Assembly (NCBI GenBank): GCA_002840275.1
Contig: PHAB01000008.1
Location: 1 to 64,000 of the forward strand
Source: Firmicutes bacterium HGW-Firmicutes-14
GTDB taxonomy: Bacteria; Bacillota; Thermincolia; Thermincolales; UBA2595
Length of the DNA: 64,000 bases
Reading direction: 5' to 3'
Below the pieces are notes generated by a model. The model was given only the letters and a program-made list of their open reading frames with translations, was not told the DNA's origin and did not search any database. This document shows, piece by piece, positions 34,907 through 42,556 of the stretch; position 1 is the stretch's first letter, and every line of letters starts with the position of its first letter. Position numbers and translations under genes: made by a program.

Positions 34907-36052
34907 ATGAACCGCAGGCTGTTATTTTGGGCGGTATTAACCAGGCTGCTGGTTTTCATTGTAATATATCTGACCTTTTATAGTTATTTCCCCGGCAGGC
35001 CGCCTGCCCCCGCGGATTATGAATTCACTCAGGGGCCGCTGGACTGGAGTCCCTTGAACCCTCTTCTTCTTTATGATGGGGGACAATATACCAGAATTGC
35101 TGAACACGGGTATGTGGAAGAACTGACAGTCTGGTTTCCCTTTTATCCTCTGCTCATCAGGCTTCTGGGGCTGTTGACAGGAAACTTCGGGCTGGCGGCA
35201 GCCGTTATTGCCAATATTTCTTTTTTTGCTGCCCTTGAGCTGCTGTACAGGCTTGCCCGGCTGGATTATGGGGAACGCGTTTCCTTTATAGCGGCCGTTA
35301 CCATAATGGTTATCCCGGCGGGTGTGTTTTTTAATGTCGCTTATTCAGAGAGCCTATTTTTGGCTTTAATCCTCGGGTCCTTTTATGCGGCCCGGACCGA
35401 GAGATGGTGGACGGCCGGTATCCTCGGAGGTTTTGCTGCCCTGACCAGGAACCTGGGCATCCTGGTTTTCCCTGCCCTGCTGATGGAGTACTATTGGTTG
35501 AATAAAAAATCACGCGGTATTTTCGCCCTGAAATATGGATTCAGGAAAAAACTTCCGGCCATGGCCGGAATATATATGGTCCCTTTTTTGTTTTGCCTTT
35601 ATCCCGGTTACCTGGCCTCAAGGTTTGGTGACCCCCTGGCCTTCATCCATGGGCAGTCGGGCCACTTCAGAGCCTTCCGGTTCCCCGGGTGGGGGATTGG
35701 TGCGGACCTGGTCAGCATGGTCCAAAACCCTCTGGATTCATTTAATTTTATTATTTTGCTGAACCTCTTGGCTTTAATCCTGGGTGTGTTGGCTCTGATT
35801 TGCATAAAGCGCCCTTCCTACCGCCTTTATTCCCTGACCTATCTGTTTTTTATCACGGCAATGCCGCTGGTAAAGGGGAATATGCCCCACTCCACCGGAC
35901 TTTTCAGATTTATCCTGGGGCTGTTTCCGCTATACCTGTTCCTGGGCCGGACGATTTCCTCCCGCAAAGGAAGATATATTTCTGCGGGGATCAGCCTGTT
36001 TATACTCCTCATGATGGCCAGTCTCCTGGCAAGAAAGATATATATTGCTTAA
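34907..36052 (+). CDS. PIG-V-like integral membrane glycosyltransferase
   Basis: A polytopic membrane protein of 381 aa (GT-C fold) with about nine TM helices. The first extracytoplasmic loop carries YDGGQYTRIAEHGY (about 56-69), the acidic catalytic site of the PIG-V / mannosyltransferase group, and WFPFYPLLIRLLG follows. SESLFLALILGSFYAARTER (about 150-169) and a C-terminal GNMPHSTGLFRFILGLFPL region are also typical. These enzymes use polyprenyl-phosphate sugars outside the membrane. It closes the glycan region and is likely to modify a lipid-linked or exported glycan. The ribosome site is GGAGGGG. Confidence 0.8.
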   Translation: MNRRLLFWAVLTRLLVFIVIYLTFYSYFPGRPPAPADYEFTQGPLDWSPLNPLLLYDGGQYTRIAEHGYVEELTVWFPFYPLLIRLLGLLTGNFGLAAAVIANISFFAALELLYRLARLDYGERVSFIAAVTIMVIPAGVFFNVAYSESLFLALILGSFYAARTERWWTAGILGGFAALTRNLGILVFPALLMEYYWLNKKSRGIFALKYGFRKKLPAMAGIYMVPFLFCLYPGYLASRFGDPLAFIHGQSGHFRAFRFPGWGIGADLVSMVQNPLDSFNFIILLNLLALILGVLALICIKRPSYRLYSLTYLFFITAMPLVKGNMPHSTGLFRFILGLFPLYLFLGRTISSRKGRYISAGISLFILLMMASLLARKIYIA

Positions 36053-36190
36053 AGGGATCTGGAAATGCCTGATTTTTGTGGAGAAAAGACCATTAATTAC
36101 TAGTCAGATAGTTCTAAAAGTTAGAAGGTTACGGGGATGTCATGTCGAATGGTAATGTAAGTTAGTAATATACTTTTCGGAGGGGGAAAA

Positions 36191-36865
36191 ATGGCAAAAC
36201 TTAAGATTCTGGTCGCCGACAGTCATGAAGTGGTTCGCTTGGGTATCATCTTCATCCTCAAGCGTTCCGAGAATTTCGAAGTTGTGGATGAAGCAACTAC
36301 CTGTTCCGAAGTCCTGAAAAAAACCAATATCTATAATCCTGACGTAATAATCATGGATTCCCGGCTCAATGACGGGAGTGCCATTACCGCGTGCCGGACC
36401 CTTAAGGAGAAACACCCTGAAACCCGGATTATCGTGTTGATCTCTCCTGCAGATGAGGACAGCATATTCGAAGCTATTTCCGCGGGTGCGGAAGGCCTGC
36501 TTCCCAAGCAGATTAAGAGTGAAGAACTTACCAGGGCGATTAGGATGGTTTGTGAAGGTAAATCCATGCTGGACCCGTCCATTACCTCTAAGGTTATTGA
36601 CAGGGTTAAAAACAACTTTTCAAACCCTGAACGAAAGGATATCCTTCTTAACCCTCAGGAAAGAAGAATCCTGGCCCTTATTGCAGAGGGGAAAACAAAT
36701 AAGGAAATTGCCCAGGTCCTGATGCTCAGCAACAATACCATTAAAAACTATGTCAGCGGCATTTTAAGCAAGCTCAACTTTAACAACAGGGCTGAGGCTG
36801 CCGCTTATGCCGTCAGGAATAACCTGATGAAACAGCCGCGGGCGGTTAATGACGGGCGGAACTAG
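36191..36865 (+). CDS. Orphan NarL/LuxR-type response regulator
   Basis: A 224-aa DNA-binding regulator. The receiver domain (1-120) has Asp56 in VIIMDSRLND and Lys in LLPKQ. The N-terminal acidic pair, however, reads VADSHE, so one of the two Mg-binding acids is a Ser. The LuxR-type HTH (about 150-210) has LNPQERRILALIAEGKTNKE and LSNNTIKNYVSGILSKL. No histidine kinase is adjacent. It stands upstream of the cytochrome cluster, separated by the palindromic elements, and could regulate it. The ribosome site is GGAGGGGG. Confidence 0.88.
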   Translation: MAKLKILVADSHEVVRLGIIFILKRSENFEVVDEATTCSEVLKKTNIYNPDVIIMDSRLNDGSAITACRTLKEKHPETRIIVLISPADEDSIFEAISAGAEGLLPKQIKSEELTRAIRMVCEGKSMLDPSITSKVIDRVKNNFSNPERKDILLNPQERRILALIAEGKTNKEIAQVLMLSNNTIKNYVSGILSKLNFNNRAEAAAYAVRNNLMKQPRAVNDGRN

Positions 36866-36880
36866 AAAGTATATATAAAG

Positions 36881-37170
36881 ATGGAGATGTATTCCCACGG
36901 CGGGCAACGTCTCATTTGGTTATCCAAACAAAAACTGATGTTATCAGTCACCGAAAACCAGATTACGTGTCTGTTGCAGTATGCCTTGCCGGATGAAAAA
37001 CTATCGTCCCGGCGCTGCGACATCCCTGTCGCGCGCCGGGGCTTCGGACATCCTTGTCCTCCGCTGCTCTGTTTTTCATCCGTCTGCGGCAACTGCAAAG
37101 ACGACACTTCATCAGTGGTTTTCTTGTAACTGATAACATCAGTTTTAAGTTTTTGGATAATCATCTCCAT
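36881..37170. repeat. Element C: 290-bp multi-hairpin fold-back
   Basis: Nested inverted repeats span the whole stretch. ATGGAGATG (36881-36889) pairs with CATCTCCAT (37162-37170). AACTGATGTTATCAGT (36933-36948) pairs perfectly with 37129-37144. GGATGAAAAAC (36991-37001) pairs with 37071-37081. The centre holds CCCGGCGC with GCGCCGGG (37008-37015 and 37033-37040) enclosing GCGACATCCCTGTCGC, then a second small hairpin GGACATCCTTGTCC (37046-37059). Open frames on both strands here follow the palindrome and are not believed. Confidence 0.85.
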
Positions 37171-37296
37171 TGCTATTTTACATACATTTAACGTCCTTTA
37201 TATTCAGCTACCTTGGCTGAGCAGAGGGGATAGTTCTTCATTTAAAGGGAGTGCCCGGTTCATTTATAAGCTTTTTATTTTTTGTTATATAAGCCA

Positions 37297-37416
37297 AGTA
37301 GAGGCGGGTATATTCCTTCATTACGAGTCTGACGTCCGCTTGTCCAATCGCGCGAACGCGCGATTGGGTAACAAGCTGAGTCGTAGCCGTCATGAAGGGA
37401 TATACCCGCCTCTACT
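37297..37416 (-). repeat. Palindromic element B (120 bp), core shared with element A
   Basis: The 25-bp outer arms are at 37297-37321 and 37392-37416 with one mismatch; the left arm begins AGTAGAGGCGGGTATATTCC. Read on the minus strand, the interior carries the same core as element A: GGCTACGACTCAGC, then GTTACCCAATCGCGC, GCGCGATTGGAC and GCGGACGTCAGAC. Where element A has GCCAGT with ACTGGC, B has GCTTGT with ACAAGC, a compensated change. Confidence 0.85.
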
Positions 37417-37422
37417 GATTTA

Positions 37423-37451
37423 TTGACTAAAAGAAACAATGCCTCTAAATG
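37423..37451 (+). promoter_or_regulatory. Possible sigma-A promoter upstream of the cytochrome cluster
   Basis: TTGACT (37423-37428), a 17-nt spacer and TAAATG (37446-37451). The -10 box is poor. The leader would then be about 270 nt. Confidence 0.35.
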
Positions 37452-37479
37452 ATCTGGGTACTTTCTTATATTATTTGAA

Positions 37480-37562
37480 TAACTGACCCCCACAGTACTA
37501 AAGTACATGTCAGTTAATACCGCTGTAAAGATACATTCGGGCTGAATTTAAGGCCCTTTTTT
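37480..37562 (+). promoter_or_regulatory. Stem-loop and weak terminator in the cytochrome leader
   Basis: TAACTGAC (37480-37487) pairs with GTCAGTTA (37509-37516), enclosing the palindrome GTACTAAAGTAC. A short GGGC/GCCC hairpin at 37539-37556 is followed by six T residues. This could be an attenuator or simply the end of a short transcript; I do not recognise a riboswitch class. The stretch 37563-37721 shows only a short CCCAGGCCTGGG palindrome before the ribosome site. Confidence 0.35.
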
Positions 37563-37724
37563 ACTGTGTTATTTCAGGAATTCTGGCAGATGTGTGACCG
37601 GTTGACATGTGATACCATTGTGAATGACCGGGAACGCTCCATAGGCTTCAGGGGTTAATACACTACATAGACTCACTTCATTAACCCAACTAAACACTCG
37701 CAGCCCAGGCCTGGGAGGACCGTG

Positions 37725-38954
37725 ATGAAAATAAAAAAGATGTTACCTGACAATAGGAAAATACTTAAATTCACAATAATAGGTTCAGGAATTCTGATTT
37801 TGTTGCTGCTTTCGGTAATAGGCATGACCTATGCAACTTCTGCACCGAAATTTTGTTCAACCTGTCATATAATGAAACCTGAGCATGCCACATGGGAAGC
37901 ATCTTCCCACAGCCAGATTAATTGTGTGACATGCCATGTTGACCCGGGGCTGACAAATGCCCTTAAACACAAAGTTGTTGCTGCCAAAGAATTATACCTG
38001 TACATCACCAAGGGTTATGAACTGCCTGTTCAGATGACCGAAAAGCTGCCGGACAGCAGGTGCCTGCAGTGCCATTCGGTGAAGAGAAAAGTATCCCCTT
38101 CATACCCGGGGTTATATATACCCCATGAACTGCATTATGACAAGAAAGTTGCGTGTGTTAAGTGCCATCAGGGGGTTGCCCACGGAAAAATCGCCTCCAG
38201 CGGGATGACCATGGGGGGGAATTTCAATGAGTGGGATAAGGAACGGGGAGCCGGGGTAATGGTCCCCAAAAACATGGTTCCCGGTATGGACCTGTGTATG
38301 GACTGTCACGGCAGGCGGGGAGTTACCATCGCATGTGAGGCTTGCCACAGTGGCAGCATGAAACCTGATTCCCACAGGGACAAGACCTTTAAGGCCCAAC
38401 ATGGCAGCCTGGCGAAAAAAGATATCAAATCATGTGATGTCTGTCATTCATTTATAAAGGCTCCCGGAGTTACCGCCCAGAATATGCCGGATGAAGACCC
38501 GGTAACCAGGTACCTGAACAGCATATCATCCGGACCCGGGGGAGATTCCGGTTATGCCGAATACGCCCAGACAAATGAATACTGTGTTGACTGTCACCAA
38601 AAGAGGCCTATAACCCATGATGATAACTGGCCCTTTAATCATGGCAAAGAGGCAGACAAAGACAACCAGAGGTGTTTGGTCTGCCATGCCCCCAGGGGGG
38701 ACGTAAAAGGGACGACAAAAACGGGGGCATGTGCATCGTGCCACCCGAGTATCCATAAATATCCCTGGCGAAAGTCTCACCCGATAACAATTCCGCCAAA
38801 ATACGCAAGATTGGAACCCAGGTGTTTTAGCTGCCATGTAAAGGATGTCTGTACCAGCTGTCATGGCACGAGAGAAAAAAACCTGGAACCCCTTCCCCGG
38901 GCAAAAGTAACTATCGAAACAGAAAAACCGGGTTCAGACACAGCAGTTCGATGA
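37725..38954 (+). CDS. Dodecaheme c-type cytochrome with NapC/NrfH-like membrane anchor
   Basis: A membrane-anchored multiheme cytochrome of 409 aa. One N-terminal TM helix (about 15-37) is followed by 12 CxxCH haem motifs. The first, CSTCHIM, has the CxxCHxM form of NrfH/NapC quinol dehydrogenases, in which the Met or a nearby residue is the distal ligand. The second is CVTCH shortly after, as in that family. The other ten motifs (CLQCH, CVKCH, CMDCH, CEACH, CDVCH, CVDCH, CLVCH, CASCH, CFSCH, CTSCH) continue to the C terminus. It probably takes electrons from menaquinol outside the membrane and passes them on. The ATG at 37725 follows GGGAGG; a GTG just before it is less likely. Confidence 0.92.
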   Translation: MKIKKMLPDNRKILKFTIIGSGILILLLLSVIGMTYATSAPKFCSTCHIMKPEHATWEASSHSQINCVTCHVDPGLTNALKHKVVAAKELYLYITKGYELPVQMTEKLPDSRCLQCHSVKRKVSPSYPGLYIPHELHYDKKVACVKCHQGVAHGKIASSGMTMGGNFNEWDKERGAGVMVPKNMVPGMDLCMDCHGRRGVTIACEACHSGSMKPDSHRDKTFKAQHGSLAKKDIKSCDVCHSFIKAPGVTAQNMPDEDPVTRYLNSISSGPGGDSGYAEYAQTNEYCVDCHQKRPITHDDNWPFNHGKEADKDNQRCLVCHAPRGDVKGTTKTGACASCHPSIHKYPWRKSHPITIPPKYARLEPRCFSCHVKDVCTSCHGTREKNLEPLPRAKVTIETEKPGSDTAVR

Positions 38955-38991
38955 AGCAGAAAACACTAATTACCATGAAGGAGGAAGATTT

Positions 38992-39657
38992 ATGAGTACC
39001 CTTGCACCGGATGCGCGTAAGATTCAGGCGAATTCAGGTGAAAAGACATTTACCCTGCTCCAGGCAGTCGCTGTCATCCTGGTATCAGCGACAGTATTTG
39101 TAGCATCAGGTTTCCTGGTGGGTAAAACGTTTTTCTGGAAGACAATCGAAGATACCCGCATAGAGCAGCAGCTGGCTTATTTTAAGGCCAAGGCTGAAGC
39201 TGAACCAAAGGTGCCGGAGAACAGGGTTAACCTGGGATACACATATTTCCTCAAAGGGGAGTACAAGCAGGCCCTGCAGCACTTTAAGGTTGCCATCAGC
39301 ATAGACCCCAAATATGCGGACGCATATTACAATATAGGCCTGGTCTACAATGAACAAAATAGCTACGATGAGGCCCTTGAGGCCTTTTCCAAAGCGGCCA
39401 AACTGGCTCCGCGCGACTACAAGCACTATATGATGATGGGAGTAATCTACAATAAACAGGGGAATTACCAGTCAGCTATTTCAGCGCTGAACAGGGCCAA
39501 TACTGAAAAACCGGGTTCAGCGGATGTAATCTACCAGATTGGCATTGCCGCTGAAAAAACCGGAGACAAAGAAGGGGCCAGGGAGCTGTACCAGACCGCC
39601 CTGAATTATGACCCCAAATTCGAAGAGGCCAAAGAGGCCCTGGCCCGGCTTAAATAA
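38992..39657 (+). CDS. Membrane-anchored TPR protein
   Basis: A 221-aa protein with one TM helix (about 22-46) and about four TPR repeats in the exported part (about 75-215). These include NRVNLGYTYFLKGEYKQALQ, ADAYYNIGLVYNEQNSYDEA, KHYMMMGVIYNKQGNYQSAI and DVIYQIGIAAEKTGDKEGAR. TPR domains assemble protein complexes; here the likely partners are the two cytochromes on either side. The ribosome site is GGAGG. It lies 37 nt after the dodecaheme gene and belongs to the same transcript. Confidence 0.88.
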   Translation: MSTLAPDARKIQANSGEKTFTLLQAVAVILVSATVFVASGFLVGKTFFWKTIEDTRIEQQLAYFKAKAEAEPKVPENRVNLGYTYFLKGEYKQALQHFKVAISIDPKYADAYYNIGLVYNEQNSYDEALEAFSKAAKLAPRDYKHYMMMGVIYNKQGNYQSAISALNRANTEKPGSADVIYQIGIAAEKTGDKEGARELYQTALNYDPKFEEAKEALARLK

Positions 39658-39717
39658 TAAATTTAAGTGAGGTGAATACTGGCTGCCTGCAGCCGTGGTG
39701 CGGCAGCCGGAATTAAT

Positions 39718-40725
39718 ATGGCTGAAGTTGTTCAGAAAGGAACAATCACAATCAAGAGAAAATATGTATACTGGATTGTCCAGCTGTTGTTTGTCATTGC
39801 TTTAATGGGATTCCTCTACAGCTACCTGACCAATAAAAATATTTTTGACGGGATTGAGAAATTTGCCACCACACCGGCAGAGCCCAGATTTGTCCAATTC
39901 ATTTACGGCAAGTTCGGCGGGGGCGAATTTGACAAGCCGATGGCTGTTACAGTGGCTGATGAAAGGATATATATATCTGACACCAATAACAAGAGGGTGC
40001 AGATCTTCGATTATCAAGGAAACCCTATTAAGACTTTCGGCAAACTTGGGACCAAGCCCGGGGAGTTCCAATTCCCCTATGGATTGGCCGGAGACAGTAA
40101 AGGAAGCATTTATGTGGCTGACCTCTATAATGGGACTGTGTCCAAATTTGATAAAGACGGCAAGTTTCAGGGGCTGTTTGCGGAAAATAAGCCGGAAGAA
40201 AAAATATTTGAAGGTCCGGCCGGTATGGCCATAAGAGATGACCGGCTTTATGTCACCGATGTAAAACAGCATAAAGTCAAAATCTTTGATTTAAATGGAA
40301 AACTTGTTAAGGAAATAGGAAAACCGGGAAGGGAGCAGGGTGAATTCAACGCTCCCAACGCGGTCACAGTAACCGGTGATGGCAGCATCTATGTTACGGA
40401 TACAGGCAACCAGAGGATACAGGTATTCGATAAAGACGGCAAATTTGTTGAGATAATCAACGGTTCCCAGGACGGCAAAGGCCAATCCATGTTTGTCAAC
40501 CCCCGCGGCCTCGGTGTGGACGATAAAGGCAATGTCTTTATCATCAGCAACCTGACCCATACTCTCTTCGGTTTTGATAAGGACAACAAGAAATTATTCA
40601 ACATCGGCGGGTACGGTGAAGGGGAAAAACAGTTTTCCCTGCCTAACGGCCTGTTCCTTGATGATGCCGGGCGGATATATGTGACTGATACCATGAACCA
40701 GAGAGTGGCCGTATTCCAGTCATAG
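39718..40725 (+). CDS. Membrane-anchored NHL-repeat beta-propeller
   Basis: A 335-aa protein with one N-terminal TM helix (about 16-36) and a six-bladed NHL-type propeller (about 55-333). The repeat text reads like FDKPMAVTVADERIYISDTN, FQFPYGLAGDSKGSIYVADL and FNAPNAVTVTGDGSIYVTDT (first-strand Phe, turn, Val/Ala-Asp). Such propellers act as binding scaffolds. It lies between the TPR and hexaheme genes. No good ribosome site precedes ATG 39718. A GAGGTG lies 44 nt upstream, followed by a hairpin (GGCTGCC at 39681-39687 with GGCAGCC at 39702-39708), and an in-frame CTG at 39679 is another possible start. Confidence 0.86.
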   Translation: MAEVVQKGTITIKRKYVYWIVQLLFVIALMGFLYSYLTNKNIFDGIEKFATTPAEPRFVQFIYGKFGGGEFDKPMAVTVADERIYISDTNNKRVQIFDYQGNPIKTFGKLGTKPGEFQFPYGLAGDSKGSIYVADLYNGTVSKFDKDGKFQGLFAENKPEEKIFEGPAGMAIRDDRLYVTDVKQHKVKIFDLNGKLVKEIGKPGREQGEFNAPNAVTVTGDGSIYVTDTGNQRIQVFDKDGKFVEIINGSQDGKGQSMFVNPRGLGVDDKGNVFIISNLTHTLFGFDKDNKKLFNIGGYGEGEKQFSLPNGLFLDDAGRIYVTDTMNQRVAVFQS

Positions 40726-40885
40726 TAATTTCCCGGTCACGTGGAATCCTGCTCCGCAGCTATGTTGTTAAGAGGGATATCCCCTTAGCAATCACCCAAC
40801 TCGGCTTGGGAAAGGAGGTGAGACAGTGAAAAGCATGGTGACATATTCAAAAGAAATGACCACAGGTATTAAAGGAGGAAACAAA

Positions 40886-42358
40886 GTGAAGAAGTTCAGC
40901 TTAAGTTTGGCGTTAGCTATGGCCTTAATGCTGACAATCGGGGTAAGTGTGGCTTTGGCTGCACCTGGAGATTATCCCCCCGGAACTCAGACCACATCTG
41001 ATAAGTACACTACTACCCTGGATTCTACCATGGGTGATACAGACAGTACTTCATGGGGTCTCACCAATGGCCTTGGAAACGCTAACAAAACAGGTGAAGG
41101 TACAGACGTCAATGACGGTTCTACACTGGATGACGTAATCAAGAACGTACCTGGACAGAGGACCCACGGCGAGTATGAGAATGATACCAACTCCTGTGCT
41201 TCCTGCCACCAAACTCACACCGCTTCCGGGAAAAAACTGTTATTCAAAAACGGTGTTTACAACACTTGTACAGCCTGCCATGACGGTACATTAGGATTCT
41301 ATAACGTATTCGAGGCTTCCAATGCCGGTACCTTTGGCGGCGACCCTGCTAACGGCGCTTCGGTTCATATGGCTACCGGTTCCATGACTGTTGCTGCCGC
41401 CCCCGGTGGTGACAGGGACAGCACAGATACTAACTCCTGGGGTGCAGACTTCACCTGTGCAAGCTGCCACGCTCCGCATGGTTCTTACAGTGACAGGCTG
41501 CTTCATTACAACCCGAACAACATTGGCGCTACCGCTCCGACTGACGCTTCCGGTAACCCCACCGGCGGCAAGAAGATTATGAACGCTACCGTAACCAAAG
41601 GCGCTGACGGCCACTATACCGCTGCGGATGCCGATGGCAACGCAGTTTCCGGTCCGTGGCTCTACGGCTACACCTATGGCAAGCCCAAGGTATACTGGAG
41701 CCAGATTCGCGTCAAAGACCCTGCTACCGGAACCTTTACTCACAAGTATTTTGACGATCCGACCCAGTCCTGGAACGATGTTCTTCATGTTAACTACCGC
41801 GGCGGTTATTTCACAGATGATGAAGGTGTACTGGCAGGTATTGCAGATGCCGACATCCAGATTGATGTTGCTCCCGCAACGGTTGTCAAGATGAGCCAGA
41901 GTGATCTTAACATTCCGGCAGCCCAGGCCCTCGGACTGCCTGTAACCCAGATTGACGGTTATGAAAAAGGTATAAGCGCTTTCTGCGCAGCCTGCCATAC
42001 TGACTACAACTCCAACAGCGCTCAGACCGAAACCGGTACCTTCAGCAAGGCGTTCCGCCACAAGATCGTACAGGGTCTCAAGACCGGTATGGTTGGCGAA
42101 CCCGATGCTTATGGCAATCAGAATGCTACCATGATATGTCTGTCCTGCCATTTTGCTCACGGTACTGATAACTCTCTGATGAAGGATGCCCGTGACGTTC
42201 AGGGCGCTTCAACAGACGTTAATGCATCCTCTGCACTCAAGCGTTACACCAATATGGCTGTATGCTGGAAGTGCCACGTTGATTCTAAGGCTACACAGCT
42301 GAAGAACAATGATGCTATCTGGGATAAGAAGGACGCTGGAACCGCTCCGATCTATTAA
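40886..42358 (+). CDS. Exported hexaheme c-type cytochrome
   Basis: A secreted cytochrome of about 490 aa. The signal peptide is residues 1-25 (KKFSLSLALAMALMLTIGVS, then VALA before APGD). Six CxxCH motifs follow: CASCH, CTACH, CASCH, CAACH, CLSCH and CWKCH. They are spread unevenly, with the third and fourth separated by about 180 residues rich in Gly, Thr and Asp, so the protein has a large non-haem part. No membrane anchor or LPxTG is seen at the C terminus, so it may sit in the wall or S-layer or be free. Two in-frame GTG starts (40826 and 40886) each have a strong AAAGGAGG site; 40886 gives a clean signal peptide. A strong terminator follows. Confidence 0.9.
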   Translation: MKKFSLSLALAMALMLTIGVSVALAAPGDYPPGTQTTSDKYTTTLDSTMGDTDSTSWGLTNGLGNANKTGEGTDVNDGSTLDDVIKNVPGQRTHGEYENDTNSCASCHQTHTASGKKLLFKNGVYNTCTACHDGTLGFYNVFEASNAGTFGGDPANGASVHMATGSMTVAAAPGGDRDSTDTNSWGADFTCASCHAPHGSYSDRLLHYNPNNIGATAPTDASGNPTGGKKIMNATVTKGADGHYTAADADGNAVSGPWLYGYTYGKPKVYWSQIRVKDPATGTFTHKYFDDPTQSWNDVLHVNYRGGYFTDDEGVLAGIADADIQIDVAPATVVKMSQSDLNIPAAQALGLPVTQIDGYEKGISAFCAACHTDYNSNSAQTETGTFSKAFRHKIVQGLKTGMVGEPDAYGNQNATMICLSCHFAHGTDNSLMKDARDVQGASTDVNASSALKRYTNMAVCWKCHVDSKATQLKNNDAIWDKKDAGTAPIY

Positions 42359-42401
42359 TACGAATATGGATTCGACCCAAGGGATATGATGTTAATTTTA
42401 A

Positions 42402-42430
42402 GGGAGCTTTTCAGCTCCCGTTTTTTTTTT
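42402..42430 (+). terminator. Terminator of the cytochrome cluster
   Basis: GGGAGCT (42402-42408) and AGCTCCC (42413-42419) form a 7-bp stem with a TTTC loop, followed by G and ten T residues. A strong intrinsic terminator. Confidence 0.92.
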
Positions 42431-42556
42431 GATTAAACTGCGGGAATTCGCCGTAATAATTAATGTTTTGCAGGATTTTTCTAAAATTTGTCCAAAGGTT
42501 TTTATTTGACGGATTGTGGGCAAATTATTACTGACTTTGCGGGGGTGATTAAACTG

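Noticed and set aside
36862-37170. 102-aa minus-strand and 82-aa plus-strand ORFs in element C
   Set aside because: Both lie in a near-complete inverted repeat and read across its two arms; the palindrome explains the open frames.
37275-37508. 77-aa minus-strand ORF over element B
   Set aside because: It reads through the palindrome and has no ribosome site or domain.
37602-37630. TTGACA before the dodecaheme gene as a promoter
   Set aside because: No acceptable -10 box lies 16-18 nt downstream.
40726-40825. c-di-GMP riboswitch before the hexaheme cytochrome gene
   Set aside because: Such switches often control cytochromes, but the conserved GEMM blocks are absent; only a CCCAA/TTGGG hairpin is seen.
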